This document shows positions 9,140 through 18,302 of a DNA stretch of 30,733 nucleotides, piece by piece. This stretch comes from Lachnospira sp. UBA4346 (GTDB lineage: Bacteria > Bacillota > Clostridia > Lachnospirales > Lachnospiraceae). The stretch is from positions 1 to 30,733 of the forward strand of contig DGTC01000048.1 in the NCBI GenBank assembly GCA_002394205.1. The letters are read 5' to 3'. The position numbers and the translations under genes are program-made. Within the stretch, counting starts at the first letter, position 1. Every line of letters starts with the position of its first letter. The notes beneath the pieces were generated by a model. The model made no database searches. It was not told the DNA's origin and saw only the letters and a program-made list of their open reading frames with translations.

Positions 9140-9197
9140 GCATCGGAGAATTTGTCAGGGTAAAAATCAACCCGGATAAATTTCTTCGGTGCTTTTT
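9140..9197 (+). terminator. Strong terminator after hcp
   Basis: GCATCGGAGAA pairs with TTCTTCGGTGC at the base, continuing upward with small irregularities to a tip stem GGGT/ACCC, then TTTTT at 9193-9197. It starts 45 nt after the hcp stop. Confidence 0.85.
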
Positions 9198-9435
9198 GTA
9201 TAACCGAATTTTAATATAAAATGTATTAATTGTATATGATTTTCATGTCTTTTATAGTTGGAATCCTACGGAAATACCGCTGTAGTGACTGATAAATATT
9301 TTTTATAACAAAACCATTTAAAATATATATAGTATCTGTACTTTTTTCAGAAAATGATGTACTATATTGTGTATATGAGTTTTCCTGAATATACAAAACA
9401 ATGTGATAAACTATAAAAGAGGGAAGGATATAAAT
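9198..9435 (+). other. AT-rich region before the spermidine-synthase-like gene
   Basis: No gene is supported. An 8-bp inverted repeat, ATATAGTA (9327-9334) and TACTATAT (9360-9367), flanks a T-rich stretch. I could not choose a promoter with confidence. Confidence 0.3.
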
Positions 9436-11055
9436 ATGAATCGAAAATCAATATTGGATAACAAATATTATCTTTATTTGACAGAATTCTTTTCGGGAAT
9501 GGCTGTTATGGCAGTGGAATTAGGTGCGAGCAGGCTGCTTGCACCGTATTTTTCATCATCGCAGATTGTCTGGACGATTATTATTGGAACAATTATGATT
9601 GCAATGGCATTGGGAAATGTCTGGGGCGGACGAAGTGCGGATAAAGATCCGAATCCGGATAAACTGTATCGCAGAATGATAATTGCATCCATTTGGATTG
9701 CGGCGATTCCAGTCGTGGGGAAATATATTATTGTTGGGATTTCAGGGTTGCTGGTGTTGACGATTAGTCATTCATTTCTGGTAATAGCGGCATTTCTTGC
9801 CTGTATGATTATTTTTGTATTTCCTCTGTTTTTATTGGGAACAGTAACACCTTCATTGGTAAAATATACCGTGCGCAGTTTGGAAGACAGCGGTAAGACG
9901 GTAGGAACACTTGGTGCATCTAATACAATCGGAAGTATTATTGGAACATTTTTGCCCACATTTGTAACGATTCCTGCGGTTGGAACCTCGGTTACATTTT
10001 TAATTTTCTCTGCGATTTTATTGCTGCTTGGTATCGTTTATTTCATATCAGAACGCAGACGGATTCGTTTGTGTATTATTTCGGTGATTTTATTTATAAT
10101 ATGCTCCATTTTAGGACATTCCGGTAATTTTGCCTTCTGGGAAAATGATTTGACGTACGAGGGAGAATCTGTATACAACTATTTGCAGGTGAAAGAGACC
10201 CCGGAAAGCGTTATTTTATCGACAAATGTGTTATTTGGCGTGCAGTCTGTAACACAAAAAGATCGAAGTCTTACAGGAATGTATTATGATTATGCAATGG
10301 CGGGATTGCAGATGGCAGGGTTATCGCAGTCGGATGCTGGAGATGTATTGGTGCTTGGAATGGGAACCGGAACATTTGCGAGGCAATCGAAACAATATTA
10401 TCCTAACTTGAATATTACAGGTGTAGAGATTGATAAAAAAATAACAACACTGGCAAATCAATATTTTGATACGCAAGATGATGCGACAACATATGAATAC
10501 GATGGCAGAGCATTTTTGCAAGTGAATTCTGAAAAATACGATGTTATCTTAGTCGATGCGTATCAGGATATTACAATTCCATTTCAGATGTCTTCTGTAG
10601 AATTTTTTCGATTGGTTCGTGCTCACTTAAAAGATAACGGCGTCATGATTGTGAATATGAATATGCATACAGATGCACAGGGAAATATCAACGAATATTT
10701 ATCAGATACAATTGCAACGGTATTTCCATATGTATCTACAGTTGATGTGGCAGGTTCAACCAACCGAGAATTGTTTGCAACGACGAATGCAAATGCATTT
10801 ACAGATTTTTTACAGGCGAAGATACCGGTTATATCATCAAATAATACAAGTGCGCAGGCAGGTTTGCGGATGTTGTATGCGGATATTCGGAATCGTTTGA
10901 TTTCATATGAGAAAGGGAATTATATTCTTACGGACGATAAGGCACCGGTAGAATTATTGGGCATGCGTGTGATTGATGCGTTGATTCAAGACGAATTATC
11001 TTATTATAAAAATGTATTTCGTACAGAAGGACTGAAAGGAGTGTTGTCACAGTGA
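9436..11055 (+). CDS. Membrane-fused spermidine-synthase-like protein
   Basis: A 539-aa two-part protein. Residues 12-230 hold about seven membrane helices, including a WTIIIGTIMIAMALGN helix and a GTVTPSLVKYT loop, of the type fused to polyamine synthases. Residues about 240-470 form a Rossmann methyltransferase fold like SpeE: glycine motif GMGTGTF at 308-314, GVEID with E331, DGRAFL at 356-361, and VDAYQD at 373-378. The usual SpeE DxxDPxGP active-site segment is replaced by DAYQDITIPF, so true aminopropyl transfer is uncertain. ATG 9436 has AAGGA 8 nt upstream; a GTG 33 nt earlier does not. The stop overlaps the AraC start by 4 nt. Fold is secure, substrate unknown. Confidence 0.8.
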   Translation: MNRKSILDNKYYLYLTEFFSGMAVMAVELGASRLLAPYFSSSQIVWTIIIGTIMIAMALGNVWGGRSADKDPNPDKLYRRMIIASIWIAAIPVVGKYIIVGISGLLVLTISHSFLVIAAFLACMIIFVFPLFLLGTVTPSLVKYTVRSLEDSGKTVGTLGASNTIGSIIGTFLPTFVTIPAVGTSVTFLIFSAILLLLGIVYFISERRRIRLCIISVILFIICSILGHSGNFAFWENDLTYEGESVYNYLQVKETPESVILSTNVLFGVQSVTQKDRSLTGMYYDYAMAGLQMAGLSQSDAGDVLVLGMGTGTFARQSKQYYPNLNITGVEIDKKITTLANQYFDTQDDATTYEYDGRAFLQVNSEKYDVILVDAYQDITIPFQMSSVEFFRLVRAHLKDNGVMIVNMNMHTDAQGNINEYLSDTIATVFPYVSTVDVAGSTNRELFATTNANAFTDFLQAKIPVISSNNTSAQAGLRMLYADIRNRLISYEKGNYILTDDKAPVELLGMRVIDALIQDELSYYKNVFRTEGLKGVLSQ

Positions 11056-12023
11056 ACGCTCAGTTGCTGTCTGAATTAAAGAAAATAACACCGGAAGAGC
11101 AGAAAATCCTAGACGGCTCTAAAAATATTGATGAGAAGATCTATACAAAGGAAAAAACATCTTCCGATATGGCAACAGTCATTGATGCAAAACGATTATT
11201 AGAAGCCGGAAAACTGATTCAGATTCGTACGCATACGCGATTTGTGCATTTCCCGAAGCATACTCACAATTATATTGAAGTGATTTATATGTGTTCGGGC
11301 AGTACACATCACATTATTAATGGAGAAGATGTTGTGCTGCAAGAGGGAGAGCTGTTGTTTTTAAACAAAGAGGCTGTACAGGAGATATATCCTGCAGGAG
11401 AAAATGATATTGCAGTTAATTTTATTATTTTGCCTGAATTTTTTTCTTATGCATTGGATATGATTGAAGATGAGAATCTGCTGCATACGTTTTTGATTGA
11501 GGCATTGAAAGGAGAAAACAGTCCGGTTAGTTTCTTGCATTTTCAGGTGGCAAATATTTTGCCGATTCAAAATTTAGTAGAAAATCTGATTTGGACGCTG
11601 CATAATCGTGTACCCAATAAACGAAGTACAAACCAGATTACAATGGGTCTGTTATTTTTGCAATTGGCAAACCATATGGAATGTCTGATTACCAATGCAG
11701 AGAGTCCTGTAGAAAAATTAACAATTGAGATTTTAAGCTATGTAGAAGAACATTACGTGGATGGAACTCTTAGTGATTTGGCAGAACAGTTGCATTATGA
11801 TTTTTATTGGCTTTCAAAAGAAATAAAGAAACAGACGGGAAAAACCTATACAGAATTAGTGCAGGATAAGCGTCTCAGCCAGTCTGCATATTTGCTGACA
11901 CATACAGAAATGACAATTGTTGATATTGCAATGACGGTTGGGTATGAAAATATTAGCTATTTTCATCGGATTTTTCAAAAAAAATACGGAGTGACGCCTA
12001 GAAAGTACCGAATTTCCTCTTAA
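11052..12023 (+). CDS. AraC-family transcriptional regulator with cupin sensor
   Basis: A 323-aa DNA-binding regulator. Residues about 60-125 form a cupin-type sensor: FPKHTHNYIEVIYM with paired histidines, then a GEDVVLQEGELLF strand pair. Residues about 225-322 form the double helix-turn-helix, including DLAEQLHYDFYWLSKEIK and the signature VGYENISYFHRIFQKKYGV. The start is GTG within the GTGA that ends the preceding gene, with AAAGGAG 9-10 nt upstream, so translation is probably coupled to it. The pairing suggests the regulator answers to, or controls, the upstream membrane enzyme. The effector cannot be inferred. The scpA promoter follows in the downstream gap. Confidence 0.9.
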   Translation: MNAQLLSELKKITPEEQKILDGSKNIDEKIYTKEKTSSDMATVIDAKRLLEAGKLIQIRTHTRFVHFPKHTHNYIEVIYMCSGSTHHIINGEDVVLQEGELLFLNKEAVQEIYPAGENDIAVNFIILPEFFSYALDMIEDENLLHTFLIEALKGENSPVSFLHFQVANILPIQNLVENLIWTLHNRVPNKRSTNQITMGLLFLQLANHMECLITNAESPVEKLTIEILSYVEEHYVDGTLSDLAEQLHYDFYWLSKEIKKQTGKTYTELVQDKRLSQSAYLLTHTEMTIVDIAMTVGYENISYFHRIFQKKYGVTPRKYRISS

Positions 12024-12049
12024 AATATACAGCTCCTGAAATTGAAAGG

Positions 12050-12078
12050 TTGCATTCATTAAAGAATTTGGGTACAAT
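12050..12078 (+). promoter_or_regulatory. Sigma-A promoter for scpA
   Basis: TTGCAT (12050-12055), a 17-nt spacer, then TACAAT (12073-12078). It sits 69 nt before the scpA start in the only gap upstream of the gene. Confidence 0.7.
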
Positions 12079-12146
12079 ATAGAATGTTGTAAAATTTAGA
12101 TATGTCTGAATTTATAATGGATATAACGAGTTGAATGGAGATTGAC

Positions 12147-12926
12147 ATGGGAATTAATGTAAAGCTGCAGGTGTTTGAAGGTCCGTTGGACTTATTATTA
12201 CATCTCATTGATAAGAATAAAGTGAATATATATGATATTCCGATTGTTACCATTACAGAGCAGTATTTGGATTATGTCAATCAAATGGATAAAGAGGACT
12301 TAAATGTTGTCAGTGAATTCCTGGTTATGGCGGCAACACTTCTTGATATTAAGTCTAAGATGTTACTTCCAAAAGAAGTAAATGAAGAGGGCGAAGAAGA
12401 AGATCCGAGAGCAGAACTTGTTGAAAAACTCTTAGAATACAAGTTGTTTAAGCATATGTCATATGAGTTAAAGGACAGACAGATGGATGCTGAAGGTTCT
12501 TTTTACAAATTGCCAACAATTCCGAAGGAAGTTGCAGCATATAAGCCGGAAGTGAATTTGCAGGAACTTGTCGGAGATGTAACACTGGTTCGTTTGAATG
12601 AGATTTTTGAGGAAGTTCTTCGCAGACAAGAAGAAAAGATTGATCCGATTCGAAGCAAGTTCGGTAAGATTGAACGTGAAGAAGTCAGTATGGCAGAAAA
12701 ACTCGTTCAGGTGCAGGATTATTTACGAAAGAACAAGCGTTTTTGTTTTCGGGAAATGCTATCAAAGAATTCTTCAAAGGTATCAGTCATTGTAACGTTT
12801 CTTGTTATTTTGGAATTGATTAAGACGGGATTTGTTCAAGTTGAACAGGAGCGTTCTGATGCAGATATTGATATTACTGTTGTCAAAGATCCAGAGTTAA
12901 TTGGAGAACTCGAATTAGAAGAATAG
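12147..12926 (+). CDS. scpA: Segregation and condensation protein A (kleisin)
   Basis: Kleisin subunit that bridges the SMC heads and, with ScpB, drives chromosome condensation and segregation. The 259-aa protein starts with the hallmark VKLQVFEGPLDLLLHLI. YDIPIVTITEQYL and FLVMAATLLDIKSKMLLP follow, and the winged-helix end contains FLVILELIKTGFVQVEQ. An acidic linker EEGEEEDPRAE lies near residues 83-93. ATG 12147 has TGGAGA 7 nt upstream; the in-frame ATG at 12135 has no site. scpB follows 88 nt downstream as expected. Confidence 0.96.
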   Translation: MGINVKLQVFEGPLDLLLHLIDKNKVNIYDIPIVTITEQYLDYVNQMDKEDLNVVSEFLVMAATLLDIKSKMLLPKEVNEEGEEEDPRAELVEKLLEYKLFKHMSYELKDRQMDAEGSFYKLPTIPKEVAAYKPEVNLQELVGDVTLVRLNEIFEEVLRRQEEKIDPIRSKFGKIEREEVSMAEKLVQVQDYLRKNKRFCFREMLSKNSSKVSVIVTFLVILELIKTGFVQVEQERSDADIDITVVKDPELIGELELEE

Positions 12927-13014
12927 ATAAAATGTTCCAATGTTTAAATGTGTAATCTGAGATTGATGATAAAACATCAATGAACAATATAGGAAATAGA
13001 AAAGAAGGTATGGC

Positions 13015-13602
13015 ATGAATACAGACAGAATAGAAGCAGCAATCGAAGCAATTCTGTTTACTATGGGAGAATCCGTTCCCTTAGAAAAGATTGCAGCAGC
13101 ACTTGAAATAGAAGAAGAGGAAGCGCTTGCGGCGATTCACAGATTAATGAAGCATTATGAATCGGAAGAACGGGGAATTCGAATCATTGAGTTGGAAGAT
13201 TCCTTTCAGATGTGTACGAGCAAAGACTTTTATGAAACACTTATAAAAGTGGCAAAAGCTCCGAAGAAGCAGGTGCTTACGGACGTTTTATTAGAGACAC
13301 TTTCAATCATTGCATACAAGCAGCCTATTACAAAGATGGAGATTGAAAAGATTCGTGGTGTCAGTAGTGACAGAGCCGTGAGTAAATTGGTTGAGTATGG
13401 TCTGTGTAAGGAACTCGGCAGATTAGATGCACCGGGGCGGCCATTGTTATTTGGTACAACAGAAGATTTTTTAAGAACCTTTGGTGTACAGTCGCTTGAA
13501 GAATTACCGGTTATCAGTGAAGATTTAGTTGAGCAGTTTAAGGATGAAGCTGAGATGGAGCTAGATGAAGAACTTGAACAGGATGTAGAAGTACAGGTAT
13601 AA
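13015..13602 (+). CDS. scpB: Segregation and condensation protein B
   Basis: Partner of ScpA in the SMC condensin complex. The 195-aa protein has two winged-helix domains. Its start EAAIEAILFTMGESVPLEKIAAAL and the segment TLSIIAYKQPITKMEIEKIRG are family signatures, as is RGLxxELGRxDxPGRP-type sequence near residue 135 (LGRLDAPGRPLLFGTT). The C-terminus is a strongly acidic tail (DEELEQDVEVQV). AAGAAGG lies upstream of the ATG. Same strand as scpA with no terminator between them, so probably one operon. Confidence 0.96.
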   Translation: MNTDRIEAAIEAILFTMGESVPLEKIAAALEIEEEEALAAIHRLMKHYESEERGIRIIELEDSFQMCTSKDFYETLIKVAKAPKKQVLTDVLLETLSIIAYKQPITKMEIEKIRGVSSDRAVSKLVEYGLCKELGRLDAPGRPLLFGTTEDFLRTFGVQSLEELPVISEDLVEQFKDEAEMELDEELEQDVEVQV

Positions 13603-13778
13603 GAAATGCAAGTAATCAATTAACAATACTTTTTCTTATGAGAAATGATTGTGAGATTTATATAGATACGAAAGTGTCGTTTATATCGTTGTTGAGAATA
13701 ATAGCAAATTTATATATGTCAGATTTTCTTAAATTCCGATAGGATTCTAGGTATATCAGACAGGAAAAGGAGCAGAAT

Positions 13779-15200
13779 ATGGAAAGACCAAATGCATGGT
13801 TAAAGTATAGTGAAGAAGATAAGAAAAATGTTTTCGATTTTGCAGAAAAGTATCGTCGGTTTATTTCTGATTGTAAGACCGAGCGTGAGTGCGTGAAGGC
13901 TGCAGTTGCACTTGCAAAGGAACATGGATATGAAGATTTGGCAGATGTGATTGCTCGTGGTAAGTCATTGAAGGCTGGCGATAAGGTATATGCTGTCAAT
14001 ATGGGAAAGGCAATTGTACTGTTCCATATTGGAGAAGAACCATTAGAAAATGGTATGAATATCTTAGGTGCGCATATTGATTCACCAAGATTAGATTTAA
14101 AGCAGAATCCATTGTATGAAGATGCAGGACAAGTGCTTCTTGATACACATTATTATGGAGGAATTAAGGCGTATCAGTGGGTAGCACGCCCAATGGCATT
14201 ACACGGTGTTGTTGCAAAGAAAGATGGAAGCGTCGTTGATATTTGTATTGGAGAGGAAGATACAGATCCTGTTGTTGGAATCTCTGACCTGTTAATTCAT
14301 CTTGCAGGAGAACAGATGAATAAGAAAGCAAGCCAAGTAATTGATGCAGAAGATTTGAATATTTTAGTTGGAAGTATTCCGGAAAAAGCAGAAAAGAAAG
14401 ACACAGAAGAAGCAGGAGATAATGAAAACAGACCTGCTGCTGATGCAGCAAAGAAGTATTTGCTTGCAATCCTAAAGGATAAATATAATATTGAAGAAGA
14501 AGATTTTCTTTCTGCTGAGATTGAAGCTGTTCCAGCCGGAGCTGCAAGAGATTTTGGCATTGACCGCAGTATGATTATGGGATATGGTCACGATGACAGA
14601 GTATGTGCTTACCCTTCACTGATTGCACAGTTAGAAGTCAGTAATCCAAAACACACAGCAGCATGTATTTTAGTAGATAAGGAAGAAATCGGAAGCGTTG
14701 GTGCGACAGGTATGCATTCTCGTTTCTTTGAAAATATGGTTGCAGAAGTCATTGACCGTACAACAACATTTTCAGGGTTGAAATTACGCAGATGCTTTGC
14801 AAATTCTAATATGTTATCTTCGGATGTCAGTGCGGCATTTGATCCAAATTATGCAAGTGTTAGTGAAAAGAAGAACAGCGCATATTTTGGACGTGGTATG
14901 GTATTTAATAAATACACCGGTGCAAGAGGAAAGAGTGGTTCAAATGACGCTTCTGCAGAATATATGGGTACTCTTCGTAAGGTTATGGACGATTCCAATG
15001 TATACTATCAGACAGCAGAATTAGGAAAGGTAAACGCAGGCGGCGGCGGAACAATTGCTTATATTCTTGCAAATTATGGAATGAATGTCATTGATAGTGG
15101 TATTGCTGTATTGAATATGCATGCACCGGATGAAATTATCAGCAAGGCAGACCTTTATGAAACATATAAGGGATATGAAGCGTTCTTGAAAAATATGTAA
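13779..15200 (+). CDS. M18-family aspartyl aminopeptidase
   Basis: Cytosolic dinuclear-zinc aminopeptidase that trims N-terminal residues, often acidic ones, from peptides. The 473-aa protein has the expected metal and catalytic residues: H99 (GAHIDSPR), D272 (GYGHDDR), the E302-E303 pair (DKEEIGSVG), D349 (SSDVSAAFDP) and H448 (NMHAPDE). A low-complexity acidic and lysine-rich insert at about 202-222 (EKAEKKDTEEAGDNENR) separates the two halves. AAAGGAG lies 8 nt before the ATG. It sits between scpB and prmA with no functional link to either. Annotated homologues are usually called apeB or "aminopeptidase 1"; I leave the symbol blank. Confidence 0.92.
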   Translation: MERPNAWLKYSEEDKKNVFDFAEKYRRFISDCKTERECVKAAVALAKEHGYEDLADVIARGKSLKAGDKVYAVNMGKAIVLFHIGEEPLENGMNILGAHIDSPRLDLKQNPLYEDAGQVLLDTHYYGGIKAYQWVARPMALHGVVAKKDGSVVDICIGEEDTDPVVGISDLLIHLAGEQMNKKASQVIDAEDLNILVGSIPEKAEKKDTEEAGDNENRPAADAAKKYLLAILKDKYNIEEEDFLSAEIEAVPAGAARDFGIDRSMIMGYGHDDRVCAYPSLIAQLEVSNPKHTAACILVDKEEIGSVGATGMHSRFFENMVAEVIDRTTTFSGLKLRRCFANSNMLSSDVSAAFDPNYASVSEKKNSAYFGRGMVFNKYTGARGKSGSNDASAEYMGTLRKVMDDSNVYYQTAELGKVNAGGGGTIAYILANYGMNVIDSGIAVLNMHAPDEIISKADLYETYKGYEAFLKNM

Positions 15201-15283
15201 TATATACAAAAGTAATTTGTTTATTCATCAAGATATAATATTTTTGTATTATGTATACAAGAAATACGAAATGGAGAAAAAAT

Positions 15284-16240
15284 ATGCAATGGAATAAATA
15301 TTCAATTAAGACAACAACAGAAGCGATTGATTTAATCAGCAGTATGTTAAATGATTTGGGAATTGAAGGAATTGAAATCGAGGATAATGTTCAGCTTACA
15401 CAGGAAGAAGCAAAAACAATGTTTGTAGATTTTATTCCGGAACTTCCTCCGGATGATGGAACTGCGACGATTAATTTCTATATCGACACAGAAGATGATG
15501 ATAAGTCAATATTGCCAAAGGTTAAGGAAGAATTAGAAGACCTTCGTATGTTCTGTAATGTAGGTGAAGGCACGATTACAGAATCACAGACAGAAGATAA
15601 GGATTGGATTAACAACTGGAAGCAGTATTGGCATACATTTCATATTGGTGATTTGTATATCAAGCCAACATGGGAACCAATTACAGAAGAAATGCAGGGA
15701 AAACCGGTATTGAGTATTGATCCGGGTACTGCATTTGGTACAGGCTCCCATGAGACAACAAGAATGGTTATTCGCCAGATTCAGAAATATGTCAAAGGCG
15801 GCGAAGAAGTATTAGATGTTGGCTGTGGCAGTGGTATCTTATCCGTTGTTGCATTAAAATATGGTGCAAAGCATGCATTTGGTACAGACTTAGATCCAAA
15901 TGCAATTATTGCATCACATGAAAACGCAGAGCAAAATGATATTACTCCAGAGCAGTTAGAAGTAATTGAAGGAAATATCATTGATGATTCTGCAACACAG
16001 GATGCCTGTGGATATGAGAAATATGATATTGTTTGTGCAAATATTCTAGCCGACGTATTAGAGCCACTTTCTGCGGAGATTACACAGCACATGAAGCATG
16101 GTGCTTATTTTATCACATCAGGAATTATTGATACGAAGGAAACAGAAGTGGTTGATTGTTTCAAACAGAATCCGGAGCTTGAAATTGTAGAAGTAAATCA
16201 CGATGGCGAGTGGGTAAATGTAACTGCCAGAAGAAAATAA
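15284..16240 (+). CDS. prmA: Ribosomal protein L11 methyltransferase PrmA
   Basis: SAM-dependent enzyme that methylates ribosomal protein L11. The 318-aa protein has an N-terminal substrate-recognition domain (about 1-60), a linker with DWINNWKQYWHTFHIG, the family signature DPGTAFGTGSHETTR at 146-160, the SAM motif LDVGCGSGILS at 177-187, and the ANILADVLEPL block that corresponds to the catalytic loop. ATG 15284 is preceded by GGAGA at 15273-15277; an ATG at 15251 lacks a site. rsmE follows 21 nt later, the standard prmA-rsmE pair. Confidence 0.95.
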   Translation: MQWNKYSIKTTTEAIDLISSMLNDLGIEGIEIEDNVQLTQEEAKTMFVDFIPELPPDDGTATINFYIDTEDDDKSILPKVKEELEDLRMFCNVGEGTITESQTEDKDWINNWKQYWHTFHIGDLYIKPTWEPITEEMQGKPVLSIDPGTAFGTGSHETTRMVIRQIQKYVKGGEEVLDVGCGSGILSVVALKYGAKHAFGTDLDPNAIIASHENAEQNDITPEQLEVIEGNIIDDSATQDACGYEKYDIVCANILADVLEPLSAEITQHMKHGAYFITSGIIDTKETEVVDCFKQNPELEIVEVNHDGEWVNVTARRK

Positions 16241-16261
16241 TTCGTAGAATGGAGAAATGCA

Positions 16262-17008
16262 ATGTATCATTTTTTTGCAGAACATGAAAACATCCATGAC
16301 ACCTATATTGATATTGTCGGTACAGATGTGAATCATATCCGAAATGTATTGCGATTCAAGGTCGGCGATGAACTGTTAATCAGCAGTGGGGATAATGTAG
16401 ATTACAGTTGCCACATTGATACGATGGAAGAGAATTATATTCGTGCTGTTATTGATGAAACAGATACACGCGGAAAAGAATTGCCTGTTCAGCTTACATT
16501 ATTTCAAGGCTTGCCAAAGGGTGATAAGATGGAATTTATCATTCAGAAAGCTGTTGAGTTAGGAGCATTTTCGGTTGTTCCGGTTGCTATGCAGCGCAGT
16601 GTGGTAAAGCTCGATGCAAAAAAGGCAGTAAATAAGGTAAAGCGTTGGAATTCCATTTCCGAGAGTGCTGCGAAGCAGAGCAAACGTAGTATTATACCAC
16701 AGGTTGCAGACTGCTGTAGTTTTAAGGAAGCTGTAAATATGGCGGCAGATTATGATTTGTTATTATTGCCCTATGAATGTGCAGATGGAATGGCAAAGAC
16801 AAAGCAGCTTGTGGAGAGTCTGAAGCCGGGAATGAAGGTTGCAATCTTTATCGGACCGGAAGGCGGATTTGACCAGAAAGAATTAGACTATGCTATCGAA
16901 CACGGTTGCGAGATTATTACATTAGGTAAGAGAATTCTTCGTACAGAAACGGCAGGAATGATGCTATTATCTGTCCTGATGTATCAGTTAGAGTGTTTAG
17001 ATATTTAA
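16262..17008 (+). CDS. rsmE: 16S rRNA (uracil1498-N3)-methyltransferase RsmE
   Basis: SPOUT-class methyltransferase that modifies U1498 of 16S rRNA. The 248-aa protein has an N-terminal PUA-like domain (about 1-70, with NHIRNVLRFKVGD), then the SPOUT knot: QKAVELGAFSVVPV at 95-108, SESAAKQSKRSIIP at 133-146, and GPEGGFDQKELDYA with LGKRILRTETAGM at 198-233. A TGGAGA site precedes the ATG. It is 21 nt from prmA and co-transcribed with it. A small hairpin at 17025-17051 follows. Confidence 0.96.
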   Translation: MYHFFAEHENIHDTYIDIVGTDVNHIRNVLRFKVGDELLISSGDNVDYSCHIDTMEENYIRAVIDETDTRGKELPVQLTLFQGLPKGDKMEFIIQKAVELGAFSVVPVAMQRSVVKLDAKKAVNKVKRWNSISESAAKQSKRSIIPQVADCCSFKEAVNMAADYDLLLLPYECADGMAKTKQLVESLKPGMKVAIFIGPEGGFDQKELDYAIEHGCEIITLGKRILRTETAGMMLLSVLMYQLECLDI

Positions 17009-17024
17009 GATTAAAATGTAATAC

Positions 17025-17051
17025 GCAGTGCCGATTATTCTTTGGTACTGC
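17025..17051 (+). terminator. Small hairpin in the rsmE-nifS gap
   Basis: GCAGTGCC (17025-17032) pairs with GGTACTGC (17044-17051), an 8-bp stem with one G-U pair and an 11-nt loop. No T-run follows, so it is more likely a processing or attenuating hairpin than a full terminator. Confidence 0.4.
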
Positions 17052-17108
17052 AACCGTTATAAAATAAAACAGTAAGATACTGCAAGTAATAAGAAAGAAT
17101 CAGGGAAA

Positions 17109-18266
17109 ATGGAAGTATATTTAGACAATTCTGCGACAACAAAATGTGCAGAAGAAGTAATTGACACTGTTGTAAAAGTGATGCGTACAGATTATGGAAA
17201 TCCTTCTTCAAAGCATATGAAAGGTGTCGATGCAGAAAATTATATCAAACAGTCAGCAAAAATTATTGCAAAAACGTTAAAATGCCAGGAAAAAGAGATT
17301 CTGTTTACATCAGGTGGAACAGAATCAAATAATATGGCAATCATTGGAACAGCAATGGCAAACAAGAGACGTGGCAATCACGTCATCGTATCGTCGGTAG
17401 AACATTCTTCCGTAAAAGAGCCATTTAACTATTTGGAAGAACAGGGATTCACAGTAACATATCTTCCGGTAGATGCGCAGGGAGTTGTATCATTAGACGC
17501 ATTAAAAGAAGCACTTGATGAGGAAACGATTCTTGTTGCAATTATGTATGCCAACAATGAAATCGGAACGCTAGAACCCATCGAAGAGATCGGTAAGATT
17601 GTCAAAGCATACAACAAAGATATTGTATATTTTGTCGATGCAATTCAGGCATATGGTAAATTTAAAATTATTCCAAAGAAATTAAATATTGATTTGTTGT
17701 CGGTGAGTGGACATAAGATTCATGGACCAAAAGGAACCGGATTTTTGTATATCAAAGAACATACGAAAATCAAACCGATTATTTTCGGTGGCGGACAACA
17801 GAAAGGGATGCGTTCCGGTACGGAAAATGTTCCGGGAATTGCAGGACTTGGTGTTGCAGCCGATTTGATTTATAATCACGATTTTGAAGCAAAACAGAAA
17901 GTAATGTATGAACTTCGTGAATCTTTTATCAATCGATTGAAGGAACTTCCGGATGTTCAGATTAATGGTATGGGAAATGAACAGTCTGCACCGCATGTTG
18001 TAAGTGCCAGTTTTGCAAATGTAAGAGCAGAAGTTCTTTTACATGCATTAGAAGATAGAAATATTTATGTATCATCAGGTTCTGCATGTTCATCAAATAA
18101 ACCGGGATTAAGTAATACACTTATGGCAATTGGCCTAGATTCAGCACTTTTAGATTCAACGATACGTTTCAGTTTCTGCTTTGAAACGACGAAAGAAGAA
18201 CTTGATTATACAATAGAAGCGTTGCAGGAATTACTTCCACAGCTTCGTAAATTTACAAGACGTTAA
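17109..18266 (+). CDS. Cysteine desulfurase (NifS/IscS family), likely sulfur donor for ThiI
   Basis: PLP enzyme that takes sulfur from cysteine as a protein persulfide. The 385-aa protein shows the N-terminal YLDNSATT, the H99 that stacks on PLP (SSVEHSSVKEP), D177 (FVDAIQAYG), the Schiff-base lysine K203 in SVSGHKIHGPKG, and the persulfide cysteine C327 in SSGSACSSNKPG. The SGSACSS loop is long, as in group I enzymes. thiI starts 36 nt downstream. This pairing (nifZ-thiI in B. subtilis) argues for a role in tRNA 4-thiouridine and possibly thiazole synthesis, rather than general Fe-S assembly. Confidence 0.93.
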   Translation: MEVYLDNSATTKCAEEVIDTVVKVMRTDYGNPSSKHMKGVDAENYIKQSAKIIAKTLKCQEKEILFTSGGTESNNMAIIGTAMANKRRGNHVIVSSVEHSSVKEPFNYLEEQGFTVTYLPVDAQGVVSLDALKEALDEETILVAIMYANNEIGTLEPIEEIGKIVKAYNKDIVYFVDAIQAYGKFKIIPKKLNIDLLSVSGHKIHGPKGTGFLYIKEHTKIKPIIFGGGQQKGMRSGTENVPGIAGLGVAADLIYNHDFEAKQKVMYELRESFINRLKELPDVQINGMGNEQSAPHVVSASFANVRAEVLLHALEDRNIYVSSGSACSSNKPGLSNTLMAIGLDSALLDSTIRFSFCFETTKEELDYTIEALQELLPQLRKFTRR

Positions 18267-18302
18267 GTGAAATGAACACGTAGAAATAGAAAGGGAAAGA
18301 AG

